A stretch of DNA of 64,000 bases from Batillaria attramentaria. Its lineage: Eukaryota > Mollusca > Gastropoda > Batillariidae. The position numbers were made by a program, and so were the translations under genes. Within the stretch, counting starts at the first letter, position 1; each line of letters opens with the position of its first letter. A model generated the notes under the pieces. The model was not told where the DNA came from. It was given only the letters and a program-made list of their open reading frames with translations, and made no database searches. The stretch is from positions 53,501-117,500 of the forward strand of contig JACVVK020000379.1 of NCBI GenBank assembly GCA_018292915.2, read 5' to 3'. This document shows, piece after piece, positions 35,009 through 48,500 of the stretch.

Positions 35009-37592
35009 CTGAAATCATACGGGGGAAAAAATCGCTTGGTTAGTTTTACATCACTTTGAAACTAGCTTTATCGCTGAATTTAGCGTAGTGGGACATGCGC
35101 TTCAACTTCAAGGCAGCAAATTCGAATTATCTTTTCCAGTTTTATTATCTGAAACAGCCACAACGATGCTATCTCCTTAGGAAGGTTTAATCGACAAATT
35201 TGGCAACTTCAAAATATTTGTTTTTAACGATGCAATCTCTTAGCAAGGGAAATATTGTGCACTTGTTTGGAAAGGTTTCTCTTACCCATTAACTGGAAGC
35301 AAAATCATTTCATTTTTTTTTAACCAATAAGTTATGAGATAGTTTTTATCAACTAGCAGTCCGTAAGGAACAGGATCATACGAGATGTTGCGGCATTTGA
35401 AGGTAGCGTTGCGAATTAGCTTGAGGGGAAACTTACTCTGACTTTAGCTTCCAATAGTTTCCCTTTTTTTAATTGTATAGTTTCTTTTATTGAAGGTGAC
35501 AGTAGATCATGTTAAAGCCATATATTTGTTTTTAGGCCGTTCTTTATCGTGAATGACAACAACAGATTTGTGACTGCACCACTGTAGTCTTTAACTGTTA
35601 AAGGGTTGACTTGAGGTAGCGTGCGGGCCTCTGTAGTCACGGGACACGCACCTGTCAAAGTGTAGCCGAGGAATCCCACAAATTTGCAGAGTAGCACAGG
35701 CAGGGTCCAGCCGTCGGAGAGATAAGTGTAGATGTTGAACGGCAGGACGATCGTGACGAAGAGAAGATCACACACGCTCAAGTTCACCACAAAGGCGTTT
35801 GACACGATCTGGAGTTTCTTTGTGGTCCGCACGGCTAGAATCACCATCAGGTTCCCTGCAAATGCACAGAAAAAAAAGTTTAGAAGTCTGGTCATCTTTC
35901 GTGTGTATGGGGTGAACGGGGAAGAGGAGGGTAAGGGGTGTCGCTTGTCACTATCGAATTTAATGCAAATGCACCGACAACGGGTTTTAAAAGTTTTAAA
36001 GTTTAAGAAAAAAAAAGTTACCTGGATATCCGCTGTTGTTTGAAATTATTAGTATTGTTGTTATTATTATGATTAATATTATTCGTATGAAAAGGGGATT
36101 GCGATTGTCACTCGGAAACTAACTGCAATAGTACAGAAAGGTAATTTATTCGTGACTTGGAGGTGGCCCTTACAATAATTCTGTTGCTGTGATCTGACAG
36201 CTTTGCGTGTGCATGTACAGTACTGCACAAGAGTGAAGATGATAAACTGCATCAGACGTAACAAACAAACAAAAAAACATCCCCAAAAAACACCAGCTGA
36301 AGGGTTTTGATACGCCAGCAAAGCGTGAAATTTGGAATACATGTCCAGAAATCATCAGTAAATTGTGATTATAGAGAAGCTTTTGTTGGTACGTTTAGCG
36401 AAGTCGGTGAATCGCTTTTAATGGTTTGTTCAGTCCAGATGGCAAACCGCGTCGGGCGCAAAAGACATAGAGGTTGCATGAGACGCCGATGTCTGAAAAT
36501 CAGACGATACCCAAACAGTTGTCACCTAGTGGTAAAAACAGGGAGGTTTCTGTTGGTGTTTAGAGAAGACGATGAACCGCATTTGTTGGTTTGTTTAGTC
36601 AGTACGATAAAGTGAGAGGCAAATTCAGTAGTTCTTTGGAGCCACCGGTGCGTGGGATTTTGGACGACGTGCGATTTCGCAACCCAGAAAGTACCATTTA
36701 GGTGTGACCTAGTGCCTTACAGAGAAGCTTTTGTTAGTTCAATTAGTAAACTTAGATAAGGCGTCACAGTCAGCATAGTGTGTGCGGAATCAGTTCTTAT
36801 CTTCTGTATATAAATTGCTCGCTCTGGGTAATGGCCTTCGTCAGATATTTTGGTATGAAGACTTCGCGCAGCAAGCAAGATTTAATTTCTGTGGCTCTCG
36901 CGGCTAATTTTCTTTCGCCTTGAAAGTTTGAATAATCTTTGCAACAGCAGTCTCGGAGAGAGCTTGTAAAATAAAATGAACATTTCTAACCCCCCCCCCC
37001 CCCCCCCCTTTAGATTTTGTCCACTCACTAGGAATATTTGCAGTTAATTTCCGAATTTATTACTTCTCCTAGAGGGAATTGAGTGAGGACCCCCTATGGC
37101 CCTAAATGTATCATCATTCATGTACTAACATAACAAAAGCACCCTTTCTCTTTGTTCTTATTTCGCGTTCATGAACGCACGTGAAAGGTATTGTTTTGTG
37201 TGATTATTATTATTATTATTATTTTGCTAGCGGTAGTTAAATTTCCCGTGTGTGGGACAAGAAAACATTCTTAAATTGGACAGAAATTTTATCGGCAAAA
37301 CGCGCTTAAAAGTTTCACTCCATGCAGGACCATAGGACATAACTTGCGGGTGCTATTTGCTGTATATCTGTGATTTCTTTGTTCGCATGAGGTTAGAGTG
37401 ACCCATCAGAGTGGCTTCCTTTAAGACTAGGTACGTAAGTAAACTCAATGCACATAAAGTAGTCTTACCGGCGCATCCGACGACAATGACGATGGCCATG
37501 AGCGATACCGATAGGTACAGAGCCAGCTGCGATTCCAGCGACAGGCTCTTGATACGGCTGCTGATCGCCTCGAGTTCTGACACGTTATCCAT
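34113..37592 (-). CDS. Class A GPCR, Moody/Tre1-like (three coding exons)
   Basis: Predicted plasma-membrane seven-helix receptor of 407 residues, joined from exons 37592-37469, 35855-35652 and 35008-34113, all with GT-AG borders and matching phase. Helix 1 ends in GN (42-43); helix 2 has NLSVCDLLF with D71; C98 precedes helix 3, which ends in NRY (122-124) instead of DRY. W150 marks helix 4; EVWG and C177 lie in loop 2; P200 and Y208 in helix 5; helix 6 reads FALSYFP (257-263) instead of FxxCWxP; helix 7 has NPLIY (295-299), followed by CRCC and an ~88-residue Ser/Thr-rich tail. NRY and 'EVWG-G' resemble insect Moody and Tre1, receptors acting in barrier formation and cell migration; ligand unknown. 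A sequon NVS is at residues 3-5. The first ATG is 37592; the frame upstream is open but has no ATG. Moderate confidence in subfamily, high in class. Confidence 0.9.
35009..35651 (-). other. GPCR intron 2
   Basis: 643 bp, AT-rich; no further exon or repeat recognised. Confidence 0.85.
35652..35855 (-). CDS. GPCR coding exon 2
   Basis: 204 bp, acceptor TTTGCAG|GGAAC, donor GACAG|GTGCG. It encodes the end of helix 1, helix 2, loop 1 and the start of helix 3. Both introns split a glycine codon after its first base, so the exon length is a multiple of three. Confidence 0.9.
35856..37468 (-). other. GPCR intron 1
   Basis: 1.6 kb, AT-rich, with a C tract at 36991-37010 and an ATT run at 37202-37221. 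No further exon recognised. Confidence 0.8.
37469..37592 (-). CDS. GPCR coding exon 1
   Basis: Encodes the N-terminus and most of helix 1 (41 codons plus one base). The donor reads GCCG|GTAAGA. Nearest upstream ATG in frame is the one used. Confidence 0.88.
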
Positions 37593-38709
37593 CTCGCTGG
37601 CGATTGCACAAGTTTTAGATGCTTGTGTCCACTTCGTTGATATTGTATGAAGGCAGATAGTCCGATTGTCCGGTTTTTGACTTGTCACGTGAATTCTTTG
37701 GCGCACTTTTGTTGAATTTTGCCAGGCGTTGTTCAAGTATCAGCCCATTCTGTGTGCACGTGCGAAGGTGTGTGGGCAGCGTCCGCTCGTAGAATGTTCT
37801 TCTTCACATCTGCAGTTTAAGGGCCCGGCAGACGATAACAACAGGTGCAGAATCTCTCACAGAATCTATTACCGGTCCGGATATGCACGACCCGGGTCCG
37901 CTGTGTATACACGGTATCATAAACTTGCACAATGCACTGCCCGGTCGCGGTGGCGTTGCAGGTTTCGGTAAATAATCGCCAGTCTCAAGACTGGCAGGGG
38001 TGCATGCTCCGCGAGGCAGCAGACGATGGGTTCTGCCGATAGCTTGCTGAGCGCGTGTAGATATAGTTCGGCTCTGAAGAGCCGCCGGCGCAAGGTAGCA
38101 GGGATAGGAATTCTCTCGCCTCACAGTTCTGGCTGCTGCGTGCGTCAGCGCTGGCCCGGTGAGTGACGTCGGAGGCTGGGTCCTATAATCAGAGACGTTA
38201 CTGTCATTCCCCTCGCTGGAACCCTCTGTCGGTGCTGAGTCACACGTGTCTGTCTGTCTGTCTGTCTAGCTTCTGTTGCTCCTCCTTGTAGGAGGGGCTT
38301 GTCTTCAAATGAAAATCCCCAATTCTTGTCGGTGGTGATTTTGTCTGAGACAACAAGTGTGTTCGTGGAACTTGTGTTTGGTTGGGTGGAAATCGGGTAT
38401 GCCTAGTTCGTTCTGTTTAAGGGGATGTGTGTGTGTTTGTGTGTGTGTGTGTGTGCTTGCTGAAGGTGGCACGGTCAGTGGTGACTGTGTGATTAAGTAT
38501 TCTCTTCCTGCAAAATGAATTGGACCTTAATTTGCACATGTATTGATTCTGCCCCCTCCCTGTTTAGATCTGTTGCTCCGGCCAAAAGACTTCGTAATCT
38601 TACAGAGAAGATTGGAAAGGTACAGTGCATACTAGACTGCCTGCGCCCAGATGCTTACATTGATTTTTTTTTGGTTACAGAGGCGCATCACGGTCTAACA
38701 GACAACACA
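37593..38709. promoter_or_regulatory. Shared intergenic region between divergent GPCR and eL29 genes
   Basis: The two start codons face away from each other across 1,117 bp. The part at 37800-38180 is GC/CpG-rich, including TGACGTCGG at 38164-38172. It should contain both promoters and 5' UTRs. No TATA box was placed. Confidence 0.55.
38112..38158 (+). promoter_or_regulatory. Candidate eL29 start region and non-coding exon 1
   Basis: TTCTCTCGCCTC at 38111-38122 resembles the pyrimidine-tract (TCT/TOP) start of animal ribosomal-protein genes. A good donor CCCG|GTGAGT follows at 38158/38159. The first intron would then end at the TTACAG acceptor at 38680. Inferred only. Confidence 0.4.
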
Positions 38710-41642
<2,933 letters not shown>

Positions 41643-42354
41643 CCATGTCTAACTGGACACTCAAAACTCCTGAACTGTCATCTTGTTGTCTTCTGTTGTA
41701 CTTGTCACGGTCACTGTTGTGGATGGACGAATAAAGCTGTGGTGATGTGACGAATTCCCGGCTTGTTCTTCTGTGTTTGTGTGTGTGTGTGTGTGTGTGT
41801 GCAATAGTGTGAGTGTGTGTGTGTGTGTGTGCAATAGTGTGAGTGTGTGTGAGAGAGAGAGGAGAGAAGAACTCAAGACGAAAGTAGTGGCAAATGTAGT
41901 ATGCTGTAGTGCGGAGTGTTGTAAAGAGCGGTACCGTCGTCCGCAAGAGGAGACGAAGTGCTTACCAAATTCATCGCGTATAAGCCCTTTTTCCAGATAA
42001 CCGTGGATGGTGCGTGCACGATCACACACTTGCAGCTTGCGCCTACACAGAAACACACACAGAGGACGGGCAAGATTGATTTAGGTAAGATGTATTCAAA
42101 AGAAATGCAATATCTGTTTTACGCTATAAAACAGAAATTTCTCTTCTGCAGTACAACCGCTGACAGTGCATAACTGCATAAGATGATAATAAAAAGCATT
42201 CAATTAACTCAAAAGCATTCGATTAACTCTCTCTCTCTCTCTCTCTCCACACACACAAAGAAGGGTAAAAAAAAAAGCCGAAAACAGGACAAGGGAATTT
42301 TTTTTTTTTTTTTTTTTTAGTACGGTTGGGGGGAGGGGGATTCTTCCATTTTTT
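41643..42354. other. eL29 3' flank, gene-free
   Basis: GT runs separated by CAATAGTGTGAG (41779-41850), CT run at 42227-42246, T tract at 42299-42318. 42355 begins repeat F. No gene seen. Confidence 0.5.
41730..41735 (+). promoter_or_regulatory. RPL29: eL29 polyadenylation signal
   Basis: AATAAA, 88 bp after the stop codon. Confidence 0.85.
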
Positions 42355-42592
42355 AAAGTTGTTTCTCTATAGAGAAACAACTTTATGAGACGGGGCAGAT
42401 TTTGCTGCGCGCAGCAGCAATTTTCAGTGATACAAAACAAGACTGTGACGTTTCTCCACACAATAATACTTTCACGCACATAGTGACGTAACGAAACCTG
42501 CGTCATAGACACTTGACGTGCACACTATGCTGCTGCGTTCTTTTTGGCGGGAGTTGTGAGACGTGTGTGTGTGGACGGATGTAATGATGGCT
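42355..42592 (+). repeat. Palindrome-headed dispersed repeat F, copy 2
   Basis: Opens with a perfect 30-bp palindrome (42355-42384; half-site AAAGTTGTTTCTCTA). Next come GGCAGATTTTGCTGCGCGCA, the CRE-like GTGACGTTTC, GCGTCATAGACAC and GGACGGATGTAAT. Close to copy 1 at 28837-29075. A short related head is at 44056-44085. Confidence 0.85.
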
Positions 42593-43117
42593 ATCTCCTA
42601 AACCACCTCGATGGAGGCCTTTTTACTTTGAGATAAAATGGGAAATCACCTTCTCCAGACCTACCTTTCACGATTTTTAGCCTGCCGCATTTTCAGAAGA
42701 GTTATCGCCGATTTTAAAAAATCGGTCGTGTTACGAATTTTTTCGAAAAAGTTGTTCAAATTCCTTCATTTTCTAGACTTTGGAAGTTCACCCAATCACA
42801 CTGCCTGTATTCGTGCTACAGCTCTGTAGCTCTGACTGGTTTTGTGTAAAAAAAAATATTTTCGAGGTAGGGGTGGTTTGCACATAAGATCAAATATCTA
42901 TGAAAAGACTACTGCAAATTACTTATCATCCCGGCGTTTTTGTCTAGTGTGACAACTGCACATATGACAGGAACTACTGCACTATTATAGCTTTAGCATT
43001 TAGAATAACTGAACTTTTAGATAAACATAACTTTTTCAAGTTTCTGCGAAAAGCACCGGTCAAAAGAGTTCCAAATTTTCGATTTCATAAGTACAATACA
43101 AGGTATTCTAGTCCATG
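42593..43117. other. Gene-free spacer
   Basis: AT-rich unique-looking DNA; nothing recognised. Confidence 0.45.
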
Positions 43118-43532
43118 TTTCACCAGCCCTCTAGATCTTCCAGATTTTATGTAAAAATTAATTCAGCCAGGAAAGTCACAAAAGCAACAGGGAAATTACA
43201 AGACATGCACAAGCATCATCTGTCATACCACCAGTGTGAAGCTGACGTCAAACGCTTAGTTCCCAGACAAAATAAGCAAGTATCGTCACTGCCTCCGACA
43301 TTTCACCAGCCCTCTAGATCTTCCAGATTTCATGTGAAAAATAATTCAATCGGGGAAGCCACAAAGCCAACAGGGAAATCACAAGACATAAACAAGCTTC
43401 CTCAGACGATCGCAGTGCTAGAGGCTGACGTCAAAATGTTTAGTTCGCGGAACTGACGTCATCTCTCCGTCTGTGTATGACGACCTGCCTGAGGTTGACG
43501 TCAAATGTTTAGTTCACGGAACTGACGTCTCT
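43118..43532 (+). repeat. 183-bp tandem duplication with TGACGTCA motifs
   Basis: TTTCACCAGCCCTCTAGATC starts at 43118 and again at 43301, and the two copies align through ACAGGGAAAT, CAAGACAT and GCTGACGTCAAA. A third partial unit repeats TGACGTCAAATGTTTAGTTC. CRE-type cores occur near 43243, 43423, 43455, 43495 and 43522. The frame is open through both copies (113 codons), but differences are not concentrated at third positions. Confidence 0.75.
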
Positions 43533-43550
43533 CTCTCTCTCTCTCTCTCT

Positions 43551-43724
43551 GGCGAGCCAGGGTAGCCGAATGGTAGAGCGTTGGGCTTTCAATGCTCGGG
43601 TCGAGAGTTCGAATCCCGGCTTGGGCCAAATATTTGTGCTGGCCTTTCTCTCGTTGCCCCGTCTTTGATATCACCCTTACGTGGTGGAAAAGGACGTTAA
43701 ACTCCTAAACACCCACCCACCCAC
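43551..43724 (+). mobile_element. SINE family A copy inside a CT array
   Basis: Complete family A element with CT repeats on both sides (43530-43550 and 43723-43745). Head reads GAGCCAGGGTAGCCGAATGG. Confidence 0.92.
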
Positions 43725-43777
43725 TCTCTCTCTCTCTCTCGCTCTCCCCCCACCCGGCCCCACCCCCAGTCACGTGA

Positions 43778-43943
43778 GGGTGGGTGTTTGGGGGTTTAAC
43801 GTCCTTTTCCACCTCATAGGGTGATATCAAAGACGGGGCAACGATGAAAAAGCCAGCACAAATATTTGGCCCCAGCCGGGATCGAACTAACGACCCGAGC
43901 ATTGGGAGTCCAACGCTCTACCATTCGACCACCCCGGCTCCCC
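43778..43943 (-). mobile_element. SINE family A copy, inverted to its neighbour
   Basis: Complete family A element on the minus strand. CAGTCACGTGA flanks it (43768-43778 and 43947-43957), giving an 11-bp target-site duplication. Forms an inverted pair with 43551-43724 across a ~53-bp spacer. Confidence 0.93.
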
Positions 43944-43957
43944 CCCAGTCACGTGAC

Positions 43958-44755
43958 TAATCGGTCGAGGTCGTAGAGGATCTAGTGTCATTGGTAGAAC
44001 ATGGAGAGGGGAGAACCGGCAACAATAACAACAAAACAGACAAAATAAAATGAAATTTGGAGAAACAACTTTGTAGGACGGGGCCGTTCCTCCTTGTTTT
44101 GTTTTTTCAACTTGTTCAAGGCAATGGGGTTTCTCCCATGAAACCCATACATTTCATCCCCTTGACATAGACACACTCTCCAAAGAACAATTTAAGTTTG
44201 TTCTCGAGAGAAATGCCATTCCGCTTGAACTTTTGCCGGATTCGTCTGAGTGCACTTAGCAGAAAGTCTCCACATTCCTATGGGGTCAAGTTCACCATTC
44301 AGAAATTGCTGTAGCTAACTTTTGCGAACGGTGTTCCTAACTCAGTAACTGTTCTTGCAAGCAATCCACCGTATAGAGAAAGGGATAAAGCGCCACAGAT
44401 TTTATAAGAACTTGAGTCTTTTTTCTGCAGATGACGGTAGCCCCTCCCCAAACCACCCCCAAGTAAAAAAGAAAAAAAGACAGACCCAAAAAAATGTTCA
44501 AGAACCAAAAACAAAAACGTATTTGCTGATCGGTTCCTCTCGTGAGGTGCTAAATTGTCCCATTTCCAACGGAAATGTGAAGCGGTTCTCAAGGGGAATG
44601 CTTTCATGCTTGAGCTATGTGGTCTCGTATCAGTGCACTTGTCCGCAATGAGTGAGGAAAAAAAACCTGGCCTCCTACTAGCTAGGACAGCTGCACTCGG
44701 CACTGTCTGTAAATACCCATCTTCCAGCACAACTAGGTTCACAAATCGTCTGAAA
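43958..44755. other. Gene-free spacer
   Basis: 44056-44085 resembles the head of repeat F (GGAGAAACAACTTTGTAGGA). Two related segments with GAAATG(C)...TTGAAC/CTTGAG...GTGCACTT occur at about 44205-44260 and 44560-44645, a weak inverted or direct similarity. No gene seen. Confidence 0.4.
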
Positions 44756-44768
44756 CTGTTTTGGTAGC

Positions 44769-44948
44769 GGGGAGCCGGGGTAGCCGAATGGTAGAGCGTT
44801 GGGCCGTTCTAATGCTCGGGTCGTGAGTTCGTATCCCGGCTGGGGCCAACTATTTGTGCTGGCTTTTTCATCGATGCCCCATCCGCTTTGATATCACCCG
44901 TATGTGGTGGGAAAGGACGCTAAAGCCCCAAACACCCACCCACGCACC
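44769..44948 (+). mobile_element. SINE family A copy with perfect 13-bp duplication
   Basis: Complete family A element flanked by CTGTTTTGGTAGC (44756-44768 and 44949-44961). Confidence 0.95.
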
Positions 44949-44961
44949 CTGTTTTGGTAGC

Positions 44962-45513
44962 ATCGTACCATCTGGACACTGCACAGCGACAGCTCACTCA
45001 ATCAGGCTGGCAATGAGCCAACAGAAGAGGCCGCGAGCATCAATGCGTCTGCTGGTGGAAGAACACAAATTGAGCGCTGGGTCAAGTTGGTGTTTCTGTG
45101 AAGGACCCTGCTTTGCGAGTGTCATAGTTCGTAGTGAGTTTTGTTGCCACGAAAAAGCGTGACTTTCAGTGTAGATGGTAGGGCAAGGTGCACGCCAGGT
45201 GTTGCAAGAGGACGCAAGCTGCCAGTGAAGCTGGGACGTTTGAGGTACAAGAGAGGCAAAGGTGAGGCGAGTGGATTTCGGTGAAGCGGCTTTATGGCCT
45301 GAACAGAAAGTGGACTAGTATTACTCCAGTGAGGCCTGAGCGGAATGGAGACGTTCAACAACAACAACAAAACAAAACCAAACAAAATGTCAGGTTCGTG
45401 CCCTTGAATGGTCTGTGCATGATAATTTTTATTTCCAGATTGAAGCATTTTTTTATTATTATTATTGATTCCACAAAAAGTTTGTAGAGTTTTTGAAAAA
45501 AAAAGGCGATTTT
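44962..45513. other. Gene-free spacer before the RTE element
   Basis: CAA/AACA runs at 45358-45385 and an ATT run at 45451-45466. Nothing coding recognised. Confidence 0.5.
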
Positions 45514-45526
45514 AGATTAAAACAAA

Positions 45527-48500
45527 GTTAGTTTTAGTTTAGTTTAGTCCTCTTTATTCCCTGGGGAACATAGGGCTGCAACCACACTCCGCCAGCGCAC
45601 TCGGTTCTGGGACGCCCTCTTTAGTTCGGCCCATGTTCCGGCGGCCTTGGCTTCAGCGTCCGTACTCCTCCGCCAGGTCTGCTTCGGTCGGCCCACTTTG
45701 CGCTTTCCCTGGGGGTTCCAATCAAGGGACTGCCTGGTGACATTTGATGTTGGCTTTCGCAAAGTGTGTCCGATCCATCCCCATTTCCTTTTCTTGATCT
45801 CCTGCTCGATGGGGACCTGTCTTGTTCGCTCCCAGAGGTCTTGGTTGGTGATCACCAGTGGGTATCTGATGTTGAGAATGTTGCGGAGGCATCTGTTGAT
45901 GAAGGTTTGCAGCCTGTGGGAGCCTGTCTTGGTGGTGCGCCATGTCTCCGAGCCATAGAGTAGGACCGACTTCACATTTGAGTTGAAGATCCGGATCTTG
46001 TTTCGCAGGGATAGGGCTGTGGATCTCCAGATGGGGCGCAGAGTGCGAAAGGCATGTCTGGCTTTGTTGGTGCGGCTCTTGATGTCTTCGTCCGTTCCTC
46101 CATCCTTGCTGACAATGCTGCCGAGGTAGATGAACTTGTCCACCTCTTTGATGTCTTCCTGGTGCAGCTGGATGGGGTCGTGCTGTTTGTGGTTGACTCT
46201 CATGACTTCGGTCTTGCTGATGTTGATCTTGAGGCCGGTCTTCTCAGCTTCTTCGGCGACTCTGTTCAGCTTCTCCTGCGCATCTTGTTGCTTGTGGGAG
46301 AGGAGGGCGATGTCGTCCGCGAAATCCAGGTCCTCGAGCTGTTTGCTGAAGGTCCACTGGATCCCTGTCCTCTTACCGTCGGTGGCTTGCCTCATGACCC
46401 AGTCGACCACCATCAGGAAGATTGTGGGTGAGAGGATGCAGCCTTGACGAACGCCGGTCCGTACTGTGAATGGTTCTGTCAGTTTCCCGTCGTGGATTAC
46501 CTGGCAGGTGGCATCTTCGTACAGCTGTCGGATGATGTTGACAAACTTTGGTGGAAAACCGTAGTGAGACATCAGCTTCCAGATGACCTCCCTGTCAACA
46601 CTGTCGAACGCCTTCTGGAAGTCAACGAAGGTGCTGTACAGGGGGGTCTGCCACTCCAGGGACTGCTCGATGATGATCCTCATCGTGGCTATGTGATCAG
46701 TGCAGGATCGGTCGTTGCGGAATCCTGCCTGTTCCTCCCGGAGTGTCTTGTCCAGCGCGGTCTTCAGCCTCTCCAGGATGATCCTGGTGAGAACCTTCCC
46801 TGGTATGGACAGGAGCATGATGCCTCGCCAGTTGCTACAGGATGAGAGGTCCCCTTTCTTTGGCAGCTTTACCAGGTGTCCCTTCTTCCAGTCTTGTGGC
46901 ACGCTCTCGCTCTCCCAGATCTTCCTCAGGAGCGGGTGCAGCATGTCGGTGGAGGTCTGGATGTCGGCCTTGAGGGCTTCTGGTGGTATGCCGTCGGGGC
47001 CTGCTGCTTTGCCAGACTTGAGGGACTTGATGGCTTTGATGATCTCGGTCTTGGTAGGGGGGTTGGTGCTGATGTCGAGTAGCTGGGCTGTCGGTGGTAT
47101 GTCTGGTGGGACTGGTGGTGGAGGCCTGTTGAGCGTTTCCTTAAAGTGTTCAGCCCACCTTGTCCTTTGGTCTTCCTCTTTGGTGATGATTTGTCCGTTC
47201 TTGTCTTTGACTGGTCTGGTGGGGTTGTTATTTTTCCCAGAGAGTGTCCTTGTTATTTCGTAGAGCCGTTTCATGTTCCGTTGTCCTGCTGCTGTTTCTG
47301 TGAGGTCGTTGATGAAGTTCCTCATGTCGTTCCTTGCGCTCCTCTTGACCTGCCGGTTGACGTCCCAGTATTGAGCCTGCAGGTCGCGCTTGTGGTCTTG
47401 GTCGTCAGTGTGGTTGATCAGGTCTTTCAGGCGTTTCCTCTCTGTGATGAGGTCCCAGGTGTCAGATGTAAGCCACTCTTTGTGTTGTCTCGTCTTCTTT
47501 CCCAGCACTTCCCTGCATGTTGCTGTCCAGGTTTCTCGCAGGTCGTGCCAGTGCTCCTCGATTGTCTCTTCAGGTAGTGTGTCGAGAGCGCTGAATCTGT
47601 TCCTCAGCTCACATCTGAAGGCGTTGGTCTTGACGCTCTCCTTCAGACTGTGCACGTTGTACTTGTGGGATGGTCTGTCCGCCTGGTCTCTGTAGGCCTT
47701 CAGCTTGATCTTGATCGCTGCAATGACGAGGTGATGGTCTGAGGCTGCATCAGCTCCCCGCTTTGCTCGGACGTCCAGCAAGCTTCTTCGCCACTTCCTG
47801 CCGATGGTGATGTGGTCGATCTGGTTTACAGTTCTTCCGTCCGGTGATGTCCAGGTGGTTTTGTGGATGGTCTTGTGGGGGAATATGGTGCCTCCGATGA
47901 CCAGGTCGTTGGTGGTGCAGAATTCTGTGAAGAGCTCTCCGTTCTCGTTCTGTGTCCCTGTTCCGTGTTTGCCCATGATGAGTTCTCTGTCTGTGTTGTC
48001 GGTGCCCACTGTGGCGTTGAGGTCTCCCATGAGGATCTTCAGGTCTCTTCTCGGTGCTTTGTCGAGGACGGCTTGGAGCTGCTCGTAGAAGTTCTCCTTT
48101 TCTTCCTCATCCGCCATGTTGGTGGGAGCGTAGCACTGGAGGATGGTGACTTTCCTGCCCTTCGAGTTGAATCTGGCGCTCAGGATCCTTGGTGACACTG
48201 GTTCCCAGGACAATAGTGCTTGTGTTGCTTCAGGTGTCATCAGCAACGCTACTCCGTGCATGTGTGGTTGGCCGTCTTCGTGTCCGGAGTAGAGGATGGT
48301 GTCTCCGGAGGTGAGTCGAGTGCGTCCTGTTCCTGTCCATCTTGTCTCACATAGGCCGAGCAGCTTCAGATTGTATCTATGCATTTCTTGACTCACTTGT
48401 GCTGTCTTTCCTGTTTCGTATAGGGTTCGGATGTTCCAGGTCCCTATCCTGGCTTTGGTCTTGGCCGTCAGAAGAGTAGTCGGCGCACTGGCTTCCCGAG

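Noticed and set aside
34665..35012. Plus-strand frames opposite the GPCR and opposite the RTE element (45647-48195)
   Set aside because: Shadows of GC-rich minus-strand coding sequence.
37593..37736. 48-residue upstream extension of the GPCR
   Set aside because: The open frame upstream begins at TTG and contains no ATG; 37592 is the first ATG and gives a normal short N-terminus.
43115..43456. 113-codon frame across the 183-bp tandem repeat as a gene
   Set aside because: Differences between the two copies are mostly amino-acid changing and no start, splice or domain evidence supports it; kept only as a finding.
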